A stretch of DNA of 7,738 bases from Pseudothermotoga sp. (GCA_028276125.1 JAPYWY010000071.1:1-7738), one strand, 5' to 3'. Shown: positions 1-6,125, counted from the first letter of the stretch. A program made the numbers and translations. Notes: generated by a model from the letters alone, not told the origin.

Positions 1-1
1 G

Positions 2-391
2 AGAGTTTCAAGTTTGAGGCCTTTCCCAACGTTGCTCGTTCTAGCTGACAAAGTTTCCTACAGTCAGGCGGACGTTTCCAGTTCTTACGTTTCGACGATC
101 AAGAAACAAGCTCGAAGATATCTGAACGCACGATGCATTTCTTTCAGCCAGGTACGTGCTGTCGATGCAAAGCATCTGCTCTTAGATCTCATCATCGATG
201 CTTCTGAAGATGAGATCTCACTCCACAGACAGCTATCGAGGAAATTTCCAACCATCTACATCATCACGAGGAACCCACACCTTGCAGAACACTTCAGTGA
301 CAAACCTCACGTGATCACGTACTCTCTGAGTCCGCTGGTGATGGGGTACGTCTTCCGAAAACTCTCACAACTCTCTCAAGGGGGTGTTTAG
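2..391 (+). CDS. 3' end of a probable GH3 (NagZ-type) glycosidase, partial
   Basis: The reading frame is open from the window edge to a TAG stop at 389-391, so about 129 C-terminal residues are seen and the true start lies outside. A TTG at 14 could in principle start it, but no ribosome site precedes it. The fragment alternates strands and helices: a strand (TLLVLADK) near the beginning, a strand LLLDLIIDAS in the middle, then FPTIYIITRNPHL, HVITYSLSPLVMGYVFRKL and a terminal SQGGV. The last part resembles the C-terminal alpha/beta domain of bacterial GH3 beta-N-acetylhexosaminidases, where a strand ending in RNP is followed by a TYS-x-SP helix. GH3 enzymes release terminal sugars such as GlcNAc or glucose. 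The catalytic N-terminal barrel is not in the window. One base separates its stop from the binding-protein start, so it is the upstream gene of the first transport operon. The family call rests on pattern memory; a sugar-binding regulator C-terminus is the main alternative. Confidence 0.5.
   Translation, partial: RVSSLRPFPTLLVLADKVSYSQADVSSSYVSTIKKQARRYLNARCISFSQVRAVDAKHLLLDLIIDASEDEISLHRQLSRKFPTIYIITRNPHLAEHFSDKPHVITYSLSPLVMGYVFRKLSQLSQGGV
379..386 (+). promoter_or_regulatory. Ribosome binding site deciding the start of binding protein 1
   Basis: The stretch AGGGGGTG lies 6 bases before ATG 393, the same layout as the AGGAGGTG site of the second binding protein at 6126-6133. Starting at GTG 384 would place the initiation codon inside this site, so ATG 393 is favoured. 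The site lies within the last codons of the upstream gene, which points to co-translation. Confidence 0.7.
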
Positions 392-392
392 G

Positions 393-1604
393 ATGTTGAG
401 AAAGGCACTGCTCGTGGTAATGGTCCTCGTCGCCGTCCTGAGCCTTGGAAAAACGAAGCTTGTGTTCTGGCAGTTCATGATGGACGATGCGCTCGCGAAG
501 GAAGTACTGGCTGGCTTTGCCAAGGAATATCCAGACATCGAAGTCGAGGTTGTTCAACTGTCTTGGTCCACGGGGTTTGATAAGATCGTCACAGCGATCG
601 CGGCAGGTGCGGCACCCGACGTTGTGGAGCTCGGAAACACTTGGGTTGCGAGCTTCGCTTCTAAGAACGTTCTGCTCGAGATGCATCCAGAAGACCTCGC
701 CAAGTACAAGAGCTTTCCGGGTGCCAACTGTGCCGAGTACATGGGTAAGTACTACGGCTATCCTTGGCTCCTTGGAACGCGCGCCATGTTCTACAACGTC
801 GATCTCATGATCAAAGCGGGCTTGGATCCAGACAGACCACCAGAAACTTGGTCACAACTGCTCGAAGCAGTGAAAAAGATTTCGGCGCTTCCAGGTGTTT
901 ACGGCATCGGACTGCCCGCGGGCGAAGTGTACAGTCCATGGCAAGAGTGGTTCTTGCTCGCAATCTGGGGCAACGGTGGAGACGTGGTGTCGAAGGATCT
1001 CAAGAAGGCCGTGCTGAACTCGCCGCAGAACAGAGAGACCGCTTTGTTCTACCAAGAATTGTCGAAGTACGCTTTGAAGAGCAAGCAGAAGGACCTCGGC
1101 GAGGCTTTCGGTGAAGGCAGAGTCGGCTTCCTCGTGAGTGGTGCTTGGTCCATAGGCACGCTCGCACAGTCTTATCCGAACTTGAACTACGGAGTTTGTC
1201 TGATCCCGAAGCCCGACAAGCCTGAAGGTATCCATGCTTCGTTCCTGGGTGGAGAAGTGCTCGCGATACCTTCTCAGTGCAAGAACGTCGATGCGGCAAG
1301 GAAATTGATAAACTACCTCATGAGACCAGAAGTGGCGATGATCATCACCAAGCACTATCCTGGAGTCTATCCTGCCGATCCAAAAGCCGCTTCGGACCCA
1401 TGGTTCGAGGATAACCCGTTGCATCTGGTGTTCTTCGAACAACTGAAGACGGCTTTCCCAGTGCCGCCGACTCCAGCGTGGCCGAAGATCGAAGACATTT
1501 TGACCAACGTAGTGGACGATCTCATCGTCAAGTACAAGAGCGTCGACGAGGTTCTCAGCTACTACAACGAGCAGATCCAGAGGGTACTGGATGAGGTGAA
1601 ATGA
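393..1604 (+). CDS. Extracellular sugar-binding protein of ABC importer 1
   Basis: Solute-binding protein of the family-1 (MalE/UgpB-like) type, 403 residues, expected outside the cytoplasmic membrane, where it captures an oligosaccharide for the two permeases downstream. Residues 1-19 are a hydrophobic signal sequence after a short basic MLRK start. No lipobox cysteine follows, so it is probably not a lipoprotein. Family-typical segments are VFWQF (24-28), FAKEYPDIEVEVV (42-54), AAGAAPDVVEL (70-80), TRAMFYNVDLMIKAGL (129-144), EGRVGFLVSGAWSI (241-254) and RKLINYLMRPEVA (303-315). Many Trp and Tyr residues (W84, W125, W183, W186, W192, W252) suit sugar stacking. I chose ATG 393 over the in-frame GTG at 384 because that GTG is itself part of the GGGGGTG ribosome site. 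The gene starts 1 base after the upstream stop, and a strong hairpin follows immediately. The substrate is unknown; by synteny with T. maritima TM0809-TM0812 a chito-oligosaccharide is one guess. Confidence 0.92.
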   Translation: MLRKALLVVMVLVAVLSLGKTKLVFWQFMMDDALAKEVLAGFAKEYPDIEVEVVQLSWSTGFDKIVTAIAAGAAPDVVELGNTWVASFASKNVLLEMHPEDLAKYKSFPGANCAEYMGKYYGYPWLLGTRAMFYNVDLMIKAGLDPDRPPETWSQLLEAVKKISALPGVYGIGLPAGEVYSPWQEWFLLAIWGNGGDVVSKDLKKAVLNSPQNRETALFYQELSKYALKSKQKDLGEAFGEGRVGFLVSGAWSIGTLAQSYPNLNYGVCLIPKPDKPEGIHASFLGGEVLAIPSQCKNVDAARKLINYLMRPEVAMIITKHYPGVYPADPKAASDPWFEDNPLHLVFFEQLKTAFPVPPTPAWPKIEDILTNVVDDLIVKYKSVDEVLSYYNEQIQRVLDEVK

Positions 1605-1632
1605 AAAAAGCCGGGGGCGAATGCCCCCGGTT
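1605..1632 (+). terminator. GC-rich hairpin between binding protein 1 and permease, probable attenuator or 3' mRNA stabiliser
   Basis: The arms CCGGGGGC (1611-1618) and GCCCCCGG (1623-1630) pair perfectly over 8 bases around a GAAT loop. They are flanked by A6-G upstream and TTCTT downstream, which can add a G-U and an A-U pair. The T run is short and interrupted, so full termination is doubtful. The hairpin begins 6 bases after the binding-protein stop and ends 17 bases before the permease start. In that position it would be expected to leave more binding-protein mRNA than permease mRNA, by partial termination or by blocking 3' exonucleases. This is the known logic of malE-malF type operons. 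Confidence 0.75.
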
Positions 1633-1636
1633 CTTC

Positions 1637-1642
1637 GGGGTG
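1637..1642 (+). promoter_or_regulatory. Ribosome binding site of permease 1, possibly masked by the hairpin's right arm
   Basis: GGGGTG lies 5 bases before GTG 1648 and decides that start. CGGGG (1636-1640) is complementary to CCCCG (1625-1629), which belongs to the right arm of the 1611-1630 hairpin. The site could therefore be sequestered when the left arm is not available for pairing. Confidence 0.6.
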
Positions 1643-1647
1643 AAAAC

Positions 1648-2517
1648 GTGAAGAGAAAAGAGAAGATCACGACGTTCGTTTTTATTCTACCTTGGTTGGT
1701 GAGTTTCTGCATCTTTGTGCTCTATCCCATAGTCTTTTCCATCTGCGTCAGCATGACGGATTACTCTGGTCTGACGTGGGACATGAGATTCGTCGGATTT
1801 TCCAACTACGCAAGGGCTTTCAAGGACAGAGTCTTTCTCAAGGCGCTATCGAACACCTTCTTGTTCGTGTTGATCACCGTACCTGCTACAACAGTGATTT
1901 CGCTGTTTCTGGCCGTGTTGTTGACGAGTGGAATCAAGTTCAAACGGCTCTTTCAGGCTGGTTATTTTTTACCATCCGTGATCTCGATGGTGGTCATATC
2001 GATGATCTGGCTGTACATATACAGTGCTACGGGACCTCTGAACACACTCTTGAGATCCTTGGGGTTCGACGTGCCGGCGCGAAGCTGGCTCGCTTCCGAA
2101 AGGACCGCGCTCGGTTCCATCATGGTGATGGACGTCTGGTCCGCCGTGGGTTACTACACCGTACTCTTTGTCGCAGGCCTTCAAAGTTTGCCTTTGCAAC
2201 TCTACGAAGCAGCCAAGATCGATGGGGCAACGAAGTGGCAGATTTTTAAAAGAATAACGCTTCCTCTGCTCAAACCTACGATTTTGTTTGTCGTATCCAT
2301 AAACTCGATCCGTTCTTTTCAGATCTTCACCGAGATCTTCACACTCACCGGCGGTGGCCCAGCCAACTCGACACAGACCATCGTTCACTATCTCTACGAT
2401 GTTTCGTTCCGAAAATTCGAGATGGGTTACGGTTCAGCGATCGCTTATGTGCTCTTCTTCATCGTGCTGGCAATAACATTGCTTCAAAGAAAAATGCTGA
2501 AGGGTGAGCAACTATGA
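1648..2517 (+). CDS. MalF-type sugar ABC permease, importer 1
   Basis: Inner-membrane permease subunit, 289 residues, normal for the family, forming half of the translocation channel. Predicted membrane helices lie near residues 9-32, 68-92, 103-124, 154-176, 213-231 and 262-281. The conserved WDMRFVGFSNYARAF region (44-58) follows helix 1. The cytoplasmic EAA loop that docks the ATPase is clear at 185-210 (YEAAKIDGATKWQIFKRI, then TLPLLKP). TGGGPANST (234-242) is a typical MalF signature. I placed the start at GTG 1648 because GGGGTG (1637-1642) lies 5 bases upstream. The in-frame ATG at 1621 sits in the loop and arm of the hairpin, has no ribosome site and would add nine unlikely residues. 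The 3' end overlaps the next gene as ATGA, implying translational coupling. Its partner is the long MalG-type protein. The ATPase is not encoded in this window. Confidence 0.93.
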   Translation: MKRKEKITTFVFILPWLVSFCIFVLYPIVFSICVSMTDYSGLTWDMRFVGFSNYARAFKDRVFLKALSNTFLFVLITVPATTVISLFLAVLLTSGIKFKRLFQAGYFLPSVISMVVISMIWLYIYSATGPLNTLLRSLGFDVPARSWLASERTALGSIMVMDVWSAVGYYTVLFVAGLQSLPLQLYEAAKIDGATKWQIFKRITLPLLKPTILFVVSINSIRSFQIFTEIFTLTGGGPANSTQTIVHYLYDVSFRKFEMGYGSAIAYVLFFIVLAITLLQRKMLKGEQL

Positions 2518-3728
2518 GGGTTCTGATTTACGCATTGCTCATATTTTTCCTCGTGATCTCGCTTCTTCCAACTTTTTTGATGTTCTCCACTGCCTTCGTG
2601 CCTGAAGGAGATCTGTTCAACAGAACGATCGAGAAGATCATGTCAGATTTCGAAGCGCCGAGGACCGTTTTGCTCACGAGGGTTCGTCCCATTGGGAAGA
2701 CCTTCGAACTCGTCAAGGAAGAGCAAAACAGCTTTGCAAGGTTGGACCCAGTCAAAGGTGTCAAAGGGTTGGCATTCTCGATGGGTTCTTCCGACATCAA
2801 CAGACTGTCCCACGTGGTTTTCAAGCTGAGAAGCTCCAGCACGTTGAGAATGGTAGTCTCGTTCAAAGATATAAAGGAAAACGTCGAAAGATTCGCTGAA
2901 ATCGTCATAGATCCAATACCCCGTTGGAAAACGATGAGAGTCGATGTAGAAGCCAAAAAGCTGAAACTTGACGTTCTGCATGTCTCTCAACTGAGAATAG
3001 AAATCGAAGGCGATGGAATACTTGACATAGACGACGTGACCTTGGTGAACAGATATCCAACGCTCTACAACTTCGTGAAGATCCTGAGGGAGGACTACTT
3101 TGGAAGATACCTTTTGAACAGCACAATCGTTTCAGTATGCTCTGTCTTGGGAAATTTGTTCTTCTGCTCGCTCGTGGCCTACGCCTTCGCAAGAAAACAG
3201 TTCAGAATGAAAGAACTTCTCTTTTCACTCGTCCTTTCAACGATGATGATCCCACCACAGGTCACGATCATACCCACCTTCATCTTGATGAGAAAGCTCA
3301 ACCTGATAAACACCTACTGGGCCCTGATACTCCCAAACCTCGTCACACCTTTCGGAATCTTTCTCATGCGACAGTACTTCGAACAACTTCCGACGGAACT
3401 GGATCAAGCGGCGAGAATGGATGGGGCGGGAGATTTCAGAATCTTTTGGAACATCCTCTTACCTCTGAGCAAACCAGCACTTTCGGTGCTCGGCATAAAC
3501 ACCTTCGTGCTCACGTGGAACGATGTGTTCTATCCTTTGATCCTCACGACCTCTCGCGAGATGAGAACGGTGCAGATCGGACTTGCGCTGTATCAAAAAC
3601 TGAATGTCTTTACATGGCCAACTCTAATGGCCGCTTCCACCATAGCTGGACTACCCATCATCATAGTCTTTCTCATATTCGAAAAGAGGATCATCTCAGG
3701 TATCTTGGAGGGTGCCATCAAGAGTTAG
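2514..3728 (+). CDS. MalG-type sugar ABC permease with a large external insert, importer 1
   Basis: Second channel subunit of importer 1, 404 residues. Ordinary MalG-type permeases have about 270-290, and the surplus is one block between helix 1 (residues 4-27) and the conserved sequence PTLYNFVKI (182-190), where the family normally has a short linker. After the insert the protein is standard: a YLLNSTIVSV start of helix 2 (199-208), further helices near 236-260 and 268-287, the EAA loop ELDQAARMDGAGDFRIFWN (295-313) followed by LPLSKP, WNDVFYPL (335-342), and a last helix near 370-389. The start ATG overlaps the previous stop (ATGA at 2514-2517), with AGGGTGA at 2501-2507 as ribosome site. 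The 3' end overlaps the convergent GH130 gene by 11 bases. With helix 1 entering from the cytoplasm, the insert lies on the outer face, where the binding protein docks. Confidence 0.92.
   Translation: MRVLIYALLIFFLVISLLPTFLMFSTAFVPEGDLFNRTIEKIMSDFEAPRTVLLTRVRPIGKTFELVKEEQNSFARLDPVKGVKGLAFSMGSSDINRLSHVVFKLRSSSTLRMVVSFKDIKENVERFAEIVIDPIPRWKTMRVDVEAKKLKLDVLHVSQLRIEIEGDGILDIDDVTLVNRYPTLYNFVKILREDYFGRYLLNSTIVSVCSVLGNLFFCSLVAYAFARKQFRMKELLFSLVLSTMMIPPQVTIIPTFILMRKLNLINTYWALILPNLVTPFGIFLMRQYFEQLPTELDQAARMDGAGDFRIFWNILLPLSKPALSVLGINTFVLTWNDVFYPLILTTSREMRTVQIGLALYQKLNVFTWPTLMAASTIAGLPIIIVFLIFEKRIISGILEGAIKS
2604..3053 (+). other. Inserted extracytoplasmic domain of the MalG-type permease, predicted beta sandwich
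   Basis: These codons encode residues about 31-180 of the long permease. The segment has no membrane helix and contains repeated amphipathic strands such as HVVFKLRSSS, TLRMVVSFKD, RFAEIVIDP, KTMRVDVEAKKL and QLRIEIEGDG. It ends with DGILDIDDVTLVNR. The ending G-x-hydrophobic-x-IDDV-x-L is common at the last strand of jelly-roll carbohydrate-binding and galactose-binding-like domains. I infer a beta-sandwich fold. Sugar binding, binding-protein docking or a purely structural role cannot be told apart from sequence. Confidence 0.6.
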
Positions 3729-4743
3729 TCAGGCACAGCTCGATCAGGTCCTTCACCTTCGCCGTGGCGACACATATCGTAGTGTCTGCCGCACCGTAGT
3801 AGATCTTCAGCTCATCTTCCTCCAAAACTGCGCCGGTCGGAAAGATCACGTTGTTTCTGAAGCCTCCGCTGACCTCGTACTCCGCCTCGGGTGCGAGGAT
3901 GGGTTGTTCGTGAACACCGAGAACCTTAGTCGGATCGTTCAGGTCCAAAAGCATCACACCGGCACTGTAACGCTTGGTCCACTTCTCCTCCCAGCCGTTC
4001 TTTCCCCTGTTTGGATCGACATCGACTGCGTGAAAGATCACCAGCCATCCTGCCTCCGTCTCGATGGGAGGTGCACCGGGTCCGACCTTGCAGTTCGCGA
4101 AAGGCACGTCCTCAACTTTAAGCAGCAATCTGCTTTCACCCCAGAATCGAAGATCCGTTGAGAAACTGATCCACATGTCGAACCTCTCCATGCCGAGTCT
4201 TCCATAGACAGGGAAAGGCCTTTCCAGCCTGACGTAACGACCGTTGATCTTTCTTGGAAAGAGCACGACGTTCCTGTTGTCTGGAATGGACAGATGGACC
4301 ACTTCGAAGTTCTCAAAATCGTGAACGATCGCGATTCCTGCCCTGATACCATGCAGCGTGTCCACAGCGAAGCTCATGATCAGTTCGTCTTCAACGACGT
4401 TGAGCCTTGGATCGTAGATCCTCAGTACATCTGGTTCGTTCAGGAACATTGGCAAGGGTTTCGGTTCAACCTCCCACTCGATACCGTCATCGCTGAACGC
4501 GAGTCCCAAGTTCGTACCTTCGATCCTCTGTTCCTCGAAAGATCCGTAATCGTTGCGAAAGACCATGATGTACTTTCCTTCGTGCTTGCACACACCTGGG
4601 TTGAAAACCAAAGCGGAAGGGTAAGGCACATGCTCTCTGGTGAGAATGGGATTTTTTGGATGCCTCTTGACTTTCTCGGAGGACTTCAACTCTCCAATCG
4701 GACTTGGTTTAAAGAGCTCCAAGAGCTTTTGAAGATCGATCAC
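3718..4743 (-). CDS. GH130 family beta-mannoside phosphorylase-type enzyme
   Basis: Five-bladed beta-propeller enzyme of family GH130, 341 residues, with no signal peptide and therefore cytoplasmic. The phosphorolytic members cleave beta-mannosides, such as mannosyl-glucose or manno-oligosaccharides, with phosphate to give mannose 1-phosphate. Family signatures are RHPKNPIL (27-34), FNPGV (47-51), YIMVFRN (58-64), SDDGIEW (84-90), YDPRLN (110-115, with Asp111 as expected proton donor), VLFPRK to LERP (160-176), KVGPGAPPI (219-227), FHAVD (237-241) and YYGAADT (315-321). The Arg of LERP, Lys219 and His238 fit the phosphate-binding set that hydrolytic GH130 members lack, so a phosphorylase is favoured. 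I chose GTG at 4743 because AGGTGATC precedes it on the minus strand; a GTG at 4752 is the alternative and has a stop just before it. The gene is transcribed divergently from the ROK regulator. T. maritima TM1225, beside ROK TM1224, is the relative I recall. Confidence 0.9.
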   Translation of the reverse strand: MIDLQKLLELFKPSPIGELKSSEKVKRHPKNPILTREHVPYPSALVFNPGVCKHEGKYIMVFRNDYGSFEEQRIEGTNLGLAFSDDGIEWEVEPKPLPMFLNEPDVLRIYDPRLNVVEDELIMSFAVDTLHGIRAGIAIVHDFENFEVVHLSIPDNRNVVLFPRKINGRYVRLERPFPVYGRLGMERFDMWISFSTDLRFWGESRLLLKVEDVPFANCKVGPGAPPIETEAGWLVIFHAVDVDPNRGKNGWEEKWTKRYSAGVMLLDLNDPTKVLGVHEQPILAPEAEYEVSGGFRNNVIFPTGAVLEEDELKIYYGAADTTICVATAKVKDLIELCLTNS

Positions 4744-4746
4744 ATC

Positions 4747-4754
4747 GATCACCT
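4747..4754 (-). promoter_or_regulatory. Ribosome binding site deciding the GH130 start
   Basis: On the minus strand AGGTGATC (4754 down to 4747) matches the extended anti-Shine-Dalgarno complement and lies 3 bases before GTG at 4743-4741. The first in-frame GTG (4752-4750) is inside this site and has no ribosome site of its own. The two GTG codons belong to a tandem 9-base repeat, GTGATCGAT twice, at 4752-4735. Confidence 0.6.
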
Positions 4755-4808
4755 ACCGAGTTATTACATCACGCGATCGAGTCGTCAGTGAAGCATCGAT
4801 TTTCGCAA

Positions 4809-4838
4809 ATAACTTGATTCAGTTCAGTTCTGTGTCAA
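4809..4838 (-). promoter_or_regulatory. Candidate promoter of the GH130 gene
   Basis: On the minus strand a perfect TTGACA (4838-4833) is followed after 18 bases by AGTTAT (4814-4809), only a weak -10 match. This would give a leader of roughly 55-60 bases. An alternative further upstream is TTTAAT (4877-4872), with only a poor -35 (TTGGTG) 16 bases before it. The palindromic element 4838-4855 abuts the -35 box of the first candidate, where a bound repressor or activator could act. Confidence 0.35.
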
Positions 4839-4855
4839 TCATAGACGGTTATGAT
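4838..4855. promoter_or_regulatory. Inverted repeat in the divergent region, candidate operator
   Basis: ATCATA (4838-4843) and TATGAT (4850-4855) are perfect inverted arms around GACGGT. After one mismatch the symmetry extends by TC (4835-4836) and GA (4857-4858). The element sits directly upstream of the minus-strand TTGACA. ROK repressors bind as dimers to palindromes of about this size, so it is a plausible site for the neighbouring regulator. No consensus was derived. Confidence 0.4.
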
Positions 4856-4908
4856 CGATATCCTCGTCCTAATTAAAGTTTTCGTAATGTAACCACCAAA
4901 GCCTTGTC

Positions 4909-4938
4909 TTGACAGGAGAGTTACAGCAGTCTTATGAT
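4909..4938 (+). promoter_or_regulatory. Sigma-70-type promoter of the ROK-binding protein 2 operon
   Basis: TTGACA (4909-4914) is a perfect -35 and TATGAT (4933-4938) matches TATAAT at five of six positions, with an 18-base spacer. Transcription would start near 4945, leaving a leader of about 33 bases before TTG 4978. The -10 box is the left part of a perfect 10-base palindrome, TATGATCATA (4933-4942), so the promoter core may itself be a binding site. No second promoter is visible before binding protein 2. Confidence 0.75.
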
Positions 4939-4945
4939 CATATTG

Positions 4946-4961
4946 GTTAGCATAGACTAAC
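4946..4961. promoter_or_regulatory. Inverted repeat at the predicted transcription start, candidate ROK operator
   Basis: GTTAG (4946-4950) and CTAAC (4957-4961) are perfect arms around CATAGA, followed by a further TAA. It overlaps the predicted transcription start of the ROK gene, the classical place for an autoregulatory repressor site. The assignment is positional inference only. Confidence 0.4.
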
Positions 4962-4977
4962 TAAATGGGGGACCGGT

Positions 4978-6108
4978 TTGCTCACCGAACTCGAAGGTTC
5001 AGTGCTGCGTTTGATAAGGGACTATCCAAACATTTCGCGTTTGGACATCGCGAAAAAATTGGGCGTCAGTAAGCCTGTCGTTACCAACATCGTGGCTCGT
5101 CTGATCAAGAAGGGTTTGGTGGTGGAATCTGGGACAAAGAAGACGAAGGTGGGAAGACCGAAGATCACCTTGCAGTTCGTTCCGGACACGTGGTACTGCG
5201 TCGGGATCGAATTGGAAGAGAAGTACTTCGAACTGATCGTCACAGACTTGGCCGGACGCGTGATCGATTCACTGGAAGAGAAGATTTCCGGATCGGTCGA
5301 ACCCAACCACTTGGTGTCTTTCTGCAAAGAGAAGGTAGAACGAACCTTGGAAGAAAACCACTTGCCAAAGGAGAAGGTGCTCGGTGTCGGTATGGGCATC
5401 GCTGGAATGGTGGATCCAAGCAGTCGAGTTGTGAGAACGGCTCCAGCGATAGGTTTGACGAACTACGATCTTGCTTCTGAGGTCTCTGAAAAGTTGGATT
5501 TGAACGTGATCGTCGTGAACAGGGTCAAAGCTGCTGCCCTTGCCGAACATCGCTTGGGCGCGGCTCAAGGGTTCCAGAACGTTCTGTTCGTCTTCATCGA
5601 CAGCGGTCTTGGTTGTGCCACGCTTTTGGACGGAAAGATCTACGAGGGCTTCTACGGCAAGGCTGGGGAGTTCGGTTGGATGATCACGGACTTGGATCGC
5701 TCAGAGCCAGAACTGTACGAGGAAGAAAGTTTCGGACATCTGGCGAGGAGATTCTCAGGCCATGCGATCAGTAAGAGGTTTGCGAATCTTGGATTGAACG
5801 GAGAGGACATCTTGAGATCAGTAACGCACAACGAAGAGCTGAGGGACTCTCTTGAGAGAGGTTTGAAACACATCGCGGCGGCCGTCGCAAATGCCGTTCT
5901 CTTGTTCGATCCGCAGTTGATCATCCTCAAAGGAAGGATAGGTCAAAACTATTATGAACACATCTCGCAGATCTTGCTCTCAACGTTGAAAGAGCTTCTT
6001 CCAAGCCAGTTCCACGAGAACTTGAATCTGAGTAGGGGTCGAGTTGAGAGGTTCGACGTCGCACTCGGAGCAGTTTTCGCGATCCAACAGAGGTTCATGC
6101 GTCTGTGA
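4978..6108 (+). CDS. ROK-family transcriptional repressor (XylR/NagC type)
   Basis: DNA-binding sugar regulator, 376 residues, a normal length for the group. Residues about 5-60 form a winged helix: LRLIRDYPNISRLDIAKKLG, then VSKPVVTNIVARLIKKGLV as recognition helix and wing, ending in VGRPKITL. A ROK ligand domain follows: VGIELEE (75-81), GVGMGIAGMVD (136-146), AAALAEH (185-191), SGLGCATLLDGKIYEG (209-224), YGKAGEFGW (226-234) and DPQLIILKGRIG (311-322). The kinase-type Asn-Asp is replaced by Asn181-Arg182, and the usual GH plus CxCGxxGC zinc site is absent (Trp234, no cysteine cluster). Sugar kinase activity is therefore unlikely, and zinc is probably not used. TTG 4978 is the only start: the frame has TAG at 4948-4950, and GGGGGA (4967-4972) is the ribosome site. 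It probably controls its own operon and the divergent GH130 gene. T. maritima TM1224 has the same neighbour relation, from memory. Confidence 0.93.
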   Translation: MLTELEGSVLRLIRDYPNISRLDIAKKLGVSKPVVTNIVARLIKKGLVVESGTKKTKVGRPKITLQFVPDTWYCVGIELEEKYFELIVTDLAGRVIDSLEEKISGSVEPNHLVSFCKEKVERTLEENHLPKEKVLGVGMGIAGMVDPSSRVVRTAPAIGLTNYDLASEVSEKLDLNVIVVNRVKAAALAEHRLGAAQGFQNVLFVFIDSGLGCATLLDGKIYEGFYGKAGEFGWMITDLDRSEPELYEEESFGHLARRFSGHAISKRFANLGLNGEDILRSVTHNEELRDSLERGLKHIAAAVANAVLLFDPQLIILKGRIGQNYYEHISQILLSTLKELLPSQFHENLNLSRGRVERFDVALGAVFAIQQRFMRL

Positions 6109-6117
6109 AATATCACA
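6104..6117. repeat. Short inverted repeat between the ROK gene and binding protein 2
   Basis: TGTGA (6104-6108) and TCACA (6113-6117) are perfect 5-base arms around AATA. The element covers the ROK stop codon and most of the 30-base gap, just before the ribosome site of binding protein 2. It could be a minor operator or a weak mRNA hairpin, or it could be chance; the arms are short. Confidence 0.3.
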
Positions 6118-6125
6118 CTCTTTCG

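Noticed and set aside
1611..1630. Possible mobile repeat (REP-like) element because both operons carry hairpins
   Set aside because: The two hairpins have different arm and loop sequences, so they are not copies of one element.
1621..1647. Upstream ATG start for permease 1
   Set aside because: The ATG is in the loop and right arm of the hairpin with no ribosome site; GTG 1648 has GGGGTG five bases before it and gives the usual N-terminus.
852..1712. Long open frame of 286 codons on the minus strand, antisense to binding protein 1
   Set aside because: It lies wholly opposite a well-supported gene, crosses the hairpin, is rich in Arg, His and Val as expected of a complement frame, and shows no domain, ribosome site or promoter.
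4294..4791. Plus-strand frame of 165 codons inside the GH130 gene and the divergent gap
   Set aside because: It is the complement of conserved GH130 codons, lacks a ribosome site and ends before the plus-strand promoter.
4753..4977. Possible small RNA or riboswitch in the divergent gap
   Set aside because: The region shows promoters and short palindromes only; there is no compact multi-stem fold, conserved aptamer sequence or terminator before either gene.
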